8,623 nucleotides of DNA from REEB95 sp035632055 (GCA_035632055.1 DASQHO010000095.1:1-8623); one strand, 5' to 3'. Counted from the first letter of the stretch, positions 1-5,982 are shown. Translations and numbers: made by a program. The notes: generated by a model not told the origin, from the sequence alone.

Positions 1-1011
1 GATTTCCGGGCTGCGCGGCACCAGCGGTTCGGCAAGCGCGCCGCCCTCCGGATCGCGGCCGGCGCCGATACCGTGCACGACGCGCACACCGGCGCGGTGA
101 TGCGGCTCGCCCGCCGACTGCACGATTGCCGAGAAAGGCACACGGTTGAAGGGAATCGCCTCGCCTTCGCGGGCGCGGCCAAGCTCAGCCAGGATCATGC
201 GGCAGCGCTCGCTTTGGCTCAGCAGCAGCTGCGCATCCTCGGCAATCGGACTGTTCTTGGGCAGGTCACGAACCAACTCCTTGGCCACCACGGCGATGGT
301 CGCCAGCGGACTGCCGAGCTGGTGCGCGGCGGCGGCGGCCAGCGCACCGACGGCGGCGACCCGCTGTTCTCGCGCCAACGCGAGTTGCGTCGCGGCATAG
401 GCGTCGCGCATGCGGCGGGCCTCTTCGGCGACGAACCAGTTGTAGCCGGTGATGAACAGGCTCGACGACACCAGCGCCACCCACATGCCGAGGACATAAA
501 TCGGCGCCGGCTCGATGGTGGCGCCCGGCGGCGCCGGCAACGGCAGATGCGCCAGCGCCAGGACGGTGATGGCGACGACGGTGAGCGCCGACAGGCCGGC
601 AACGGTACGCCGCGTCAGGATGGTCGCCGACACCGTGGCGGGCGCCAGCATCAGCATGGCGAACGGATTCTGCAGTCCGCCCGTGAGGAACAGCAGCACG
701 CCGAGTTGCAATGTGTCGAAGGCGAGGTATATCGCCGCCTCGCGGTTGCCGAGGCGGGCGGCGGCGCGGTTCGAGATCCAGGCGACGACATTGAGCAGCG
801 CCGAGATGGCCACGACGCCAAGCGCCGCCGTCAACGGCAGCGCGAATCCCAGAACTTCATGCACGACCAGGAGCGTCACCGCCTGGCCGATGACCGCGAC
901 CCAACGGATCAGCACCAGCATGCGCAGGCTGACAGCGACGTCGTTGCGCAGGACCGGCAGGAGGGCCACTTCTGCCTTGAATGAGTTGGGTTTTTCGCCG
1001 ATTGCGGGCAT
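1..1011 (-). CDS. regB: RegB/ActS/PrrB-family redox-sensing histidine kinase (partial, C-terminus beyond window)
   Basis: This is the inner-membrane sensor kinase of the RegB/RegA (ActS/ActR, PrrB/PrrA) global redox two-component system. Only the first 337 codons are present; the ATP-binding domain lies past the left edge. Visible features are several hydrophobic segments across about residues 30-190, the family signature GGLQNPF at 111-117 (linked to ubiquinone sensing in known members) and a dimerisation/phosphoacceptor region around AAAHQLGSPLATI with His at 230. Cys270 sits in SQSERCRMIL; the 40-residue His-to-Cys spacing matches R. capsulatus RegB (His225, Cys265), where this Cys is redox active. 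The residue after the phosphoacceptor His is Gln, and the later Thr is Ser, where the family usually reads HELGTPL. The ATG at 1011 follows a sigma70-like promoter with no room for a Shine-Dalgarno site, so a leaderless mRNA is likely. The gene is divergent from cobS, with 82 bases between the starts. Family assignment is firm; the orthology name is inferred. Confidence 0.9.
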   Translation of the reverse strand, partial: MPAIGEKPNSFKAEVALLPVLRNDVAVSLRMLVLIRWVAVIGQAVTLLVVHEVLGFALPLTAALGVVAISALLNVVAWISNRAAARLGNREAAIYLAFDTLQLGVLLFLTGGLQNPFAMLMLAPATVSATILTRRTVAGLSALTVVAITVLALAHLPLPAPPGATIEPAPIYVLGMWVALVSSSLFITGYNWFVAEEARRMRDAYAATQLALAREQRVAAVGALAAAAAHQLGSPLATIAVVAKELVRDLPKNSPIAEDAQLLLSQSERCRMILAELGRAREGEAIPFNRVPFSAIVQSAGEPHHRAGVRVVHGIGAGRDPEGGALAEPLVPRSPEI

Positions 1012-1017
1012 CAACGC

Positions 1018-1045
1018 ATTATACACCGCGCGCCGACGCGGCCAA
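1018..1045 (-). promoter_or_regulatory. sigma70-like promoter of regB, probably leaderless
   Basis: Read on the minus strand, a perfect TATAAT (1023-1018) lies 16 bases downstream of TTGGCC (1045-1040, four of six matches to TTGACA). The A of the regB ATG (1011) is the seventh base after the -10 hexamer, where transcription normally starts, so the mRNA would begin at or next to the start codon. This is prediction only. Confidence 0.5.
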
Positions 1046-1080
1046 CGCGGGGTGGCTGGCAAGATAGGCCGCGTTGCCGG

Positions 1081-1086
1081 TAGTAT
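1081..1086 (+). promoter_or_regulatory. possible -10 element of cobS
   Basis: TAGTAT matches TATAAT at four of six positions and ends 8 bases before the A of the cobS ATG. No convincing -35 box or Shine-Dalgarno site is seen. The same placement recurs at cobA and the SCO1 gene, which is the main reason for listing it. Confidence 0.25.
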
Positions 1087-1093
1087 CGCGACC

Positions 1094-1888
1094 ATGAATC
1101 TGGACGATTTCACGCGCGACTGGCCGGCGCGGCGAGCCGACGCGCGAGCCGCATTGACATTCTTCACCCGGCTGGTCTGGGGCGATCGGCCGGCGCCGGC
1201 GCCCGCGCTCGGCGAACTGGCGGCGGCAAGCTGGGCGTTTCCGCTGACCGGGCTGGTGATCGGCGTCTGCGGCGCGGTGGCCTATGCGGTCGTCGCGCGC
1301 CTCGGCGTGCCGGTACCGGCGGCGGCGCTGCTGGCCGTGGCGACAACGGCATTGGTCACCGGCGGCCAGCACGAAGACGGTCTCGCTCGGACGATCGAAG
1401 GCCTGGGCCGCGGCGGCGACATCAACGATCGGCTGCGGCTGATGCGCGACGGACCGAACGGCGCGCTCGGCGTGCTGGCCATCGTTCTGAGCGTCGGCTT
1501 GCGCGCCGGCGCGCTCTTCGCCGTCGGGGCGACATTCGGCACCGCCGGTATCAGCGGCGCGTTGGTCGCGTGCCATGCGATCGCGCGCGGCTTGCTGCCG
1601 GCAGCGCTGCGTTGGGGCGAGCCTGCGGCGCCTGGAGACTGGGCCGCCGAGGCGGGCCGGCCGGAGACCGCGAATGTCGCCACTGCCGCCGCGATCGTGC
1701 TGGTACTGGCATTGCTGGCGCTCGGCATCAAGGCCGGCCTGGTGGCGATCGTCATCGGCGCCGCAGCAATGGCGGCGGCGAGCTATGCCACGCAACGGCG
1801 CATCGGCGGCTTTACCGGCGACACGTTGAGTGCGGTCGAGCAGGCCGGCGAGATCGCTGTGCTGCTGGTTGCCGCGGCCTGGAGTTAG
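1094..1888 (+). CDS. cobS: CobS-like adenosylcobinamide-GDP ribazoletransferase homologue with altered acidic motif
   Basis: CobS joins adenosylcobinamide-GDP to alpha-ribazole (phosphate), the last assembly step of cobalamin, in the cytoplasmic membrane. The 264-residue product has the normal family length, several hydrophobic helices and recognisable blocks: ALTFFTRL at 20-27, TGGQHEDGLA at 89-98, LMRDGPNGALGVLA at 116-129 and GGFTGDTLSAVEQAGE at 238-253. The family usually reads HxDGLADxxDG in the first long block. Here His93 and Asp95 are kept, but the second Asp is Arg99 and the third is Glu102. In the next block the usual MxDSRxGAxG reads MRDGPNGALG, so Asp119 is kept but Ser-Arg is replaced. 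Family membership is secure, but catalytic activity is uncertain. The ATG at 1094 is chosen because the family N-terminus begins there; the reading frame is open further upstream but that stretch lies in the divergent promoter region and antisense to regB. There is no clear Shine-Dalgarno site. Confidence 0.87.
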   Translation: MNLDDFTRDWPARRADARAALTFFTRLVWGDRPAPAPALGELAAASWAFPLTGLVIGVCGAVAYAVVARLGVPVPAAALLAVATTALVTGGQHEDGLARTIEGLGRGGDINDRLRLMRDGPNGALGVLAIVLSVGLRAGALFAVGATFGTAGISGALVACHAIARGLLPAALRWGEPAAPGDWAAEAGRPETANVATAAAIVLVLALLALGIKAGLVAIVIGAAAMAAASYATQRRIGGFTGDTLSAVEQAGEIAVLLVAAAWS

Positions 1889-1906
1889 CGCCGTGCGATG
1901 CGCCGG

Positions 1907-2164
1907 TCAGCCGTCGACGGCGGCGCGGCGGATGGTGATTGGCGCCTGCTTAACAGTTGGCGGATGGGCGGTCATCGCGCCGTGGGCATAGATGCAGAGT
2001 TCGTCGCGCCAGAGTTCGAAGGTCGCGGCGTGGCGGGCCACCGCGGCAAGGATACCTTTGGTCACGGCATGCGGCAGCGTCAGAGTTCGGATTGTTTCGA
2101 CCGCCATGACCTTACGGTCGCCGTCGAGTAGATAGCAGCGGAACTCAGCCATCGTGTTTCCCAT
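1907..2164 (-). CDS. small hypothetical protein (81-85 residues)
   Basis: I do not recognise a named family. The product begins MGNTMAEFRCYLLDGDRKVM and looks like a small, soluble, single-domain protein with a beta-rich N-terminus and a central helix around HAVTKGILAAVARH (residues 32-45), followed by a short segment with FELWRDEL (49-56). No signal peptide, membrane segment or metal motif is visible. It recalls short alphaproteobacterial hypothetical proteins that begin with a similar tyrosine/aspartate-rich strand, but that is an impression from memory. Two starts are possible: ATG at 2164 with AAGGGA a few bases upstream, or ATG at 2152 (residue 5) with GGGAA 5 bases upstream. It converges on cobS with 18 bases between the stop codons and diverges from the CobN-like gene. 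Confidence 0.6.
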   Translation of the reverse strand: MGNTMAEFRCYLLDGDRKVMAVETIRTLTLPHAVTKGILAAVARHAATFELWRDELCIYAHGAMTAHPPTVKQAPITIRRAAVDG

Positions 2165-2241
2165 GCGGGTCCCTTGGCGTAATTCTTCACCCTAGCCTGC
2201 CGTGAAATGGTTAACACCCGCCAAACATAGCCCTGGTGCCG

Positions 2242-2841
2242 ATGCCCGAAATCGCCGTATCCCGGCTCGCAGCCTTGGGCCAAAAGCCGCGCCAAGCCCG
2301 GCGTTTGGCCGTTTTCGTGGGCTCGGACAGGTCTGCTGCCTTTGCCGTCCTGACAGCGCTGGCGGCAGCGGGTTATGGCATCGCGGAACTGCCGGAGAAT
2401 GCGGCCGAACTCGGCGCCAAGCTCGACGCCGCCGAAGGCGAGGCCATCATGCTCAACGACTATGCAGCGTTCCATGCAACGTTGCCGGCGGCAGTGCGCG
2501 ACGCTGTGGCGGCGCGTTGGGGTGCGGCGGAACGCGATCCGCATTACCGTCCCGGACAGGTCGATTGCGGCCGTTTCATCGTTCCGGTCGCGCGGTTCGG
2601 CGAAGTCGCGGCAATCGCGACGGGCGAAACCACCGTGCCGCCGCGTCATGACGCTCTCGCGCGCACGGCATGGATTGCAGACAGTTTTCGCGCCGACGCC
2701 GTGATCGCCTGGCAGCCGTTTGGCGTGGAATTGTTGATGCCAGTCCTGGTCGCGCCGGCCGATGACCCAGCCGATGTGAATTCGCTGATCGCGGCACTCG
2801 ACGGCGACGGCGCGGCGTTGCACCGCTGGCGGCTGGCATGA
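2242..2841 (+). CDS. stand-alone CobN-like mini protein (fragment of cobaltochelatase large-subunit fold)
   Basis: CobN is the roughly 1,200-residue large subunit of aerobic cobaltochelatase, which inserts cobalt into hydrogenobyrinate diamide. This 199-residue product aligns in order with one internal stretch of CobN. ARRLAVFVGS then AFAVLTALAAAGYGIAELPE resembles the Rossmann-like CobN segment ending AGYxVxxLPE. YAAFHATLPAAVRDAVAARW followed by GAAERDP matches the CobN block with LPxxVRxAVxxRWG. RFIVPVARFGEVA matches its following FGN strand. VPPRHDALARTAWIADSFRA then DAVIAW parallels VPPHGYLAFYxWLRxxFGAxAVVH. The next CobN hallmark HxGxHGxxEWLPGK is replaced by WQPFGVELLMPV, so the catalytic histidines are absent, and the RGYNID-type stretch is deleted. 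The frame is clean, GC3-rich and free of stops, which argues against a dead gene. Start: ATG 2242; GTG 2236 is in frame and also possible; neither has a clear Shine-Dalgarno site. The stop overlaps the downstream glycosyltransferase start (ATGA). It may be a repurposed domain or a maintained remnant; function unknown. Similarity is judged from memory. Confidence 0.72.
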   Translation: MPEIAVSRLAALGQKPRQARRLAVFVGSDRSAAFAVLTALAAAGYGIAELPENAAELGAKLDAAEGEAIMLNDYAAFHATLPAAVRDAVAARWGAAERDPHYRPGQVDCGRFIVPVARFGEVAAIATGETTVPPRHDALARTAWIADSFRADAVIAWQPFGVELLMPVLVAPADDPADVNSLIAALDGDGAALHRWRLA

Positions 2842-4478
2842 TCGCGCGTTGGAGTGCCGGCTGGCGGCCGTTTCTGCTGCTCGGGTTGTTGTGTCTCGGC
2901 CTTTACCTGCCGGGCATCTCCGCGTTGCCGCCGACCGATCGCGACGAGGCGCGTTTCGCCCAGGCGACGCGGCAAATGCTCGAGACCGGCGATTGGCTAC
3001 ACATCCGCTTCCAGGACGTAGCCCGCAACCAGAAGCCGGCCGGCATCTATTGGCTGCAGGCGATTTCGGTTGCCGTCACCAGCGACGCGGCAAGTCCGGC
3101 GATCTGGCCGTATCGGCTGCCGTCGCTGTTCGGCGCGATCGTCGCCGTGCTGCTCACTTTCGCACTTGGCCGCAATCTCGTCGGCGCGCCGGCGGCACTG
3201 CTGGGCGCGGCGCTGCTCGCCGCGTCGCTGAGCCTGACCGTCGAGGCGCACCTCGCCAAAACCGACGCCGCGTTGCTGACCTGCGTCGTCGCGGCGCAGC
3301 TGGCATTGGCCGAGATTTATCGTCGCGCCCGCACCGCCGCGACCGCGCCGTGGCCATGGGCCTTGTTGTTCTGGATCGCGATCGGCGCCGGCGCATTGAT
3401 CAAAGGACCGGTTGCGCCGTTGCTTGCGGCGCTCACTGTCGCGGCGCTGGCACTCGCCGACCGCGGCGCCGGATGGCTCAAGGCGTTGCGCGCGTGGTGG
3501 GGTGTGCCGCTGGCGATTCTAATGGTCGGGCCGTGGCTCGCGGCGATGATGCATGCGACCCAAGACACCTTTATCGCCGGTTCGCTCGGTAGCGACTTCT
3601 TCGGCAAGGTCGTGGGCGCGCAACAAAGCCACGGCGCGCCGCCGGGCACCTATCTGCTGCTGCTGGCACTGATTTTTTGGCCGGGTTCGTTGTTCGCCGT
3701 TGCCGGCGTGCGCTGGGCGTGGCGCGAACGTGACAGGCCGTCGCAGCGCTTCCTGTTGGCGTGGATCGTGCCGTTTTGGATCGCGCTCGAGCTGGTGCCC
3801 ACCAAATTGCCGCACTACGTCCTACCGCTCTTGCCGGCGTTGGCGCTGCTTGGTGCGCATGCCTTGTTCAACGCCGATATCGGCCCGCGTGCGTTGCGGA
3901 TCGTGGTTGCGGCGCTTTGGACGCTGGCGACGCTGGCGCTGGTGGCGGGCTTGGCGCTGGCACCGTCGCTGCTCGGCGCCGCGCCATCGCCAATCGGCAT
4001 CGGTGCTGCGCTGATTGCGCTTGGTGGCGGCGGTGCGCTGCTGTGGCGATTCTGGTTTGCGCCGCGGCCGCCCCTGGCGGTCGGCGCCGTGCTGCTCGCT
4101 CTGATCGTGGTCGCGCCCGGTTTCGGCCGAGTTGTGCCGTCGCTCGATCGTATCTGGCTGTCACGCAGCGCCGCCGCGCTGGTGGCAGACCAGCGGCCCG
4201 CAAACCGCGCGCCGGTCGCCATTGTCGGTTACGACGAACCGAGTCTCATTTTCCTGCTTGGCACGGCGACCAAGCCGCTCAACGCCGTGACCGCGGCGCA
4301 GTACTTGGCAGCGACACGCGGCGGCTTGGCTTTGGTCGAAGCCCGCGACGACGATGCTTTCCGCCGCGCCCTTGCCGACTTGGGCAGTGATGCGCGCCCG
4401 CTCGGCCGGGTCGAAGGATTCGATTACTCCAACGGCAAACCCATGACGCTTACGCTCTACGCCGCCTCGTCCGGCTGA
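2838..4478 (+). CDS. ArnT/PMT-like membrane glycosyltransferase (GT83-type)
   Basis: This is a polytopic inner-membrane protein that probably transfers a sugar from a polyprenyl-phosphate carrier to a lipid or other acceptor on the periplasmic side. It has 546 residues, matching ArnT-like proteins. TM1 is about residues 10-30. The first periplasmic loop carries the family acidic motif DRDEARFAQATRQMLETGDW (34-53), followed by QKPAGIYWLQ (65-74), the counterpart of the KPPLxYW block. These are the family's catalytic and carrier-binding landmarks. About a dozen hydrophobic segments follow, with LVPTKLPHYVLPLLPALALL in the middle, and the last 100 or so residues look soluble and periplasmic. The acceptor and sugar cannot be read from sequence; a name such as L-Ara4N transferase would be over-annotation because no arn genes are nearby. 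The ATG overlaps the mini-CobN stop, and there is no good Shine-Dalgarno site, so translational coupling is likely. The gene ends 7 bases from the convergent ankyrin gene. Confidence 0.9.
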   Translation: MIARWSAGWRPFLLLGLLCLGLYLPGISALPPTDRDEARFAQATRQMLETGDWLHIRFQDVARNQKPAGIYWLQAISVAVTSDAASPAIWPYRLPSLFGAIVAVLLTFALGRNLVGAPAALLGAALLAASLSLTVEAHLAKTDAALLTCVVAAQLALAEIYRRARTAATAPWPWALLFWIAIGAGALIKGPVAPLLAALTVAALALADRGAGWLKALRAWWGVPLAILMVGPWLAAMMHATQDTFIAGSLGSDFFGKVVGAQQSHGAPPGTYLLLLALIFWPGSLFAVAGVRWAWRERDRPSQRFLLAWIVPFWIALELVPTKLPHYVLPLLPALALLGAHALFNADIGPRALRIVVAALWTLATLALVAGLALAPSLLGAAPSPIGIGAALIALGGGGALLWRFWFAPRPPLAVGAVLLALIVVAPGFGRVVPSLDRIWLSRSAAALVADQRPANRAPVAIVGYDEPSLIFLLGTATKPLNAVTAAQYLAATRGGLALVEARDDDAFRRALADLGSDARPLGRVEGFDYSNGKPMTLTLYAASSG

Positions 4479-4485
4479 GCGGCAA

Positions 4486-5100
4486 TCAGTGCGCGTTTTG
4501 CAGCAGCTGCGCGATGGTGCGGTTGTCTGTCGTCCAGCCGAGCGCGTCGCGCCCGGTGTAATCCTGCTTGCGCGGATCGGCATGCGCCGCCAACAGCATG
4601 CGCACTGCATTGGTGCGGTTGTTGGAAACCGCCAGCATTAGCGGCGTGACGCCTTGATTGTTCACTGCATCGACCGGCGCGTGCGCCTCGAGCAGCTGGC
4701 TCATGACATCGGTGCTGCCGCGCTCGGCCGCCCAATGCAGCGCCGTGTTGCCGAGCTTGTCGGTCAAGCTCGTATCGGCGTCGTGCATGAGCAGTATCCG
4801 CGCCATCATCGTGTTATTGGAAATCGCCGCATAGATCAGACCGGTGCGGCCAAGGCCGTCGCGCTCATTCGGGCTGGCGCCGCCATTGAGCATGCCGAGA
4901 ACCTGACTTGTCTTGTTCTGCGCGGCGATGGCGGCGACGTTGTCGGAATAACCCTGGAAGCCGCCGAAGGGAATTGTCGGGCCCGACATGGTTGGGCTGG
5001 TATCGAGCAGCGGCGTCGCGCTTTGCTGCGCCGATGCCAGCGCCGGCCAGCCGACGACGAGCAGGCCGATCAAAACCAGGCGCGTATCCGATACCCGCAC
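4486..5100 (-). CDS. exported ankyrin-repeat protein
   Basis: The 204-residue product starts with a Sec-type signal peptide: RVSDTR, a hydrophobic core LVLIGLLVVGWPA, and a likely signal peptidase I site ASA-QQ after residue 24. A short linker is followed by four to five ankyrin repeats at about 51-82, 83-115, 116-148, 149-181 and a short capping repeat at 182-204. The clearest are GNTALHWAAERGSTDVMSQL and GVTPLMLAVSNNRTNAVRML. Ankyrin repeats bind proteins, so a periplasmic binding or scaffold role is likely, but the partner is unknown. The GTG at 5100 is preferred because it puts the signal peptide at the N-terminus and has an excellent Shine-Dalgarno site (AAGGGGA, about 6 bases before it). 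The frame stays open to an ATG at 5256, but that Arg-rich extension would bury the signal peptide and overlap cobA. The gene is convergent with the glycosyltransferase (7-base gap) and divergent from cobA. Confidence 0.85.
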   Translation of the reverse strand: MRVSDTRLVLIGLLVVGWPALASAQQSATPLLDTSPTMSGPTIPFGGFQGYSDNVAAIAAQNKTSQVLGMLNGGASPNERDGLGRTGLIYAAISNNTMMARILLMHDADTSLTDKLGNTALHWAAERGSTDVMSQLLEAHAPVDAVNNQGVTPLMLAVSNNRTNAVRMLLAAHADPRKQDYTGRDALGWTTDNRTIAQLLQNAH

Positions 5101-5115
5101 AGGAATTCCCCTTGT

Positions 5116-5132
5116 CGGCGCAGTGTGCGCCG
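5116..5132. repeat. perfect inverted repeat in the ankyrin gene leader
   Basis: CGGCGCA, a 3-base spacer GTG, then TGCGCCG: a 7-bp perfect dyad. It lies about 16 bases upstream of the ankyrin GTG start, just before its Shine-Dalgarno site. It could be an operator half-site pair or an RNA hairpin in the leader. In DNA this GC-rich a 7-bp dyad can occur by chance. Confidence 0.3.
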
Positions 5133-5196
5133 GGTCGTACCGCCATTCAAGCCGTACGCGGCCGATCGCGGACTGCGGCGTGCGGCGGCGGCGTGG

Positions 5197-5202
5197 TAGG
5201 TT
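5197..5202 (+). promoter_or_regulatory. possible -10 element of cobA
   Basis: TAGGTT ends 8 bases before the A of the cobA ATG, in the same position as the TA-rich hexamers before cobS and the SCO1 gene. Only three of six bases match TATAAT and no clear -35 is seen, so support comes mostly from the recurring spacing. Confidence 0.2.
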
Positions 5203-5209
5203 TCCGGCC

Positions 5210-5977
5210 ATGACCGCGCGCCGCCAACTGCGTCTACCTGTCTTCGCACCCGGCACGGTCTGGCTCGTCGGCGCCGGTCCGGGCGATCCAGGCCTGTTGT
5301 CGCTGTTGGCGCTGCATGCGCTGCGCCACGCCGATGACGTGGTTTATGACGCGCTGGTTGATCGCCGCATCCTGGCGCTTGCGCGCCGCGGCGTGCGGCT
5401 GCATTACGCCGGCAAGCGCGGCGGCAAACCTTCGCCGCGTCAACCCGACATCTCGAACAAGCTCATCGAGCTGGCGCGTGGGCGCCGCCGCGTTCTGCGG
5501 CTCAAGGGCGGCGACCCGTTCGTCTTCGGCCGCGGCGGCGAAGAGGCCCTGGCGCTCGAAGCGGCGCGCATCCGCTATCGCGTCGTGCCCGGCATCACCG
5601 CCGGCATCGGCGGCCTCGCCTACGCCGGCATCCCGCTCACGCATCGCGACGTCAATTCCGCCGTGACGTTCATCACGGGCCACGCCAGCAGCGGCGCACT
5701 GCCCGATGGTCTCGATTGGCAAGCGCTCGCCAAGGGCGCGCCTGTTCTCGTGGTCTACATGGCGCTGAAGCACCTGACGGCGATCGCCGGCCGGCTGATT
5801 GCAGCTGGCCGGCCGGCTGACGAGCCGGTTGCGATCATCGCTGCGGCGACGACGCCACGCCAACGCGTCATCGAGACGACGCTGGCGGCCGCCTCTGCAG
5901 CAGCCGCGCGCGCGCGACTCAAGCCGCCGGCAGTGTTGGCGATCGGCCGCACGTTGCGTCTCAAGCCCACTCGTTGA
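5210..5977 (+). CDS. cobA: uroporphyrinogen-III C-methyltransferase (SUMT)
   Basis: SUMT uses two S-adenosylmethionines to methylate uroporphyrinogen III at C2 and C7, giving precorrin-2, the branch point to sirohaem and cobalamin; it acts in the cytoplasm. The 255-residue product has the usual single-domain CobA length with no CysG-type dehydrogenase/ferrochelatase extension. Motifs in order: VWLVGAGPGDPGLLSLLAL (17-35), DVVYDALVD (43-51), YAGKRGGK (66-73), the SAM-binding RLKGGDPFVFGRGGEE (97-112), VVPGITAGIGGLAYAGIPLT (125-144) with HR following, and VTFITGH (152-158). All are intact, so the enzyme should be active. The ATG at 5210 matches the usual N-terminus; the open frame upstream to 4988 overlaps the ankyrin gene and is not credible. 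No strong Shine-Dalgarno site. No sirohaem, sulfite or nitrite reductase gene is in view, so which pathway it feeds cannot be decided here. Confidence 0.95.
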   Translation: MTARRQLRLPVFAPGTVWLVGAGPGDPGLLSLLALHALRHADDVVYDALVDRRILALARRGVRLHYAGKRGGKPSPRQPDISNKLIELARGRRRVLRLKGGDPFVFGRGGEEALALEAARIRYRVVPGITAGIGGLAYAGIPLTHRDVNSAVTFITGHASSGALPDGLDWQALAKGAPVLVVYMALKHLTAIAGRLIAAGRPADEPVAIIAAATTPRQRVIETTLAAASAAAARARLKPPAVLAIGRTLRLKPTR

Positions 5978-5982
5978 GTGGG
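5966..5982 (+). terminator. hairpin straddling the cobA stop codon
   Basis: CCCACTC, loop GTT, GAGTGGG: a perfect 7-bp stem whose loop and 3' arm contain the cobA TGA stop (5975-5977). There is no T-run after it, so it is not a classical intrinsic terminator. It may be a 3'-end stabiliser, a weak attenuator before the SCO1 gene, or chance. Confidence 0.3.

Noticed and set aside
73..984. 303-codon open frame on the plus strand
   Set aside because: It is antisense to the RegB-like gene, has an Arg/Gln/His-rich composition typical of a shadow frame in GC-rich DNA, and shows no domain.
515..1093. N-terminal extension of the CobS frame upstream to 515
   Set aside because: It would lie antisense to regB and add about 190 residues of low-complexity sequence absent from the CobS family; family homology begins just after the ATG at 1094.
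1911..1920. Perfect palindrome CCGTCGACGG near the convergent cobS/small-gene junction
   Set aside because: It is 10 bp with no loop and no T-run, and lies inside the small gene's last codons; not a credible terminator or operator.
2165..2241. Promoter search in the divergent region before the mini-CobN and the small gene
   Set aside because: GTTAAC and CATAGCC are present but no -35/-10 pair with acceptable spacing was found on either strand.
2838..4478. Calling the glycosyltransferase arnT
   Set aside because: Family motifs fit, but no other arn genes are nearby and acceptor or sugar specificity cannot be read from sequence.
4988..5209. N-terminal extension of CobA upstream to 4988
   Set aside because: It overlaps the ankyrin gene's coding sequence and adds no SUMT sequence; the ATG at 5210 gives the normal length.
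5101..5256. N-terminal extension of the ankyrin protein to an ATG at 5256
   Set aside because: It is Arg-rich, would bury the signal peptide, and overlaps cobA; GTG 5100 has a strong Shine-Dalgarno site.
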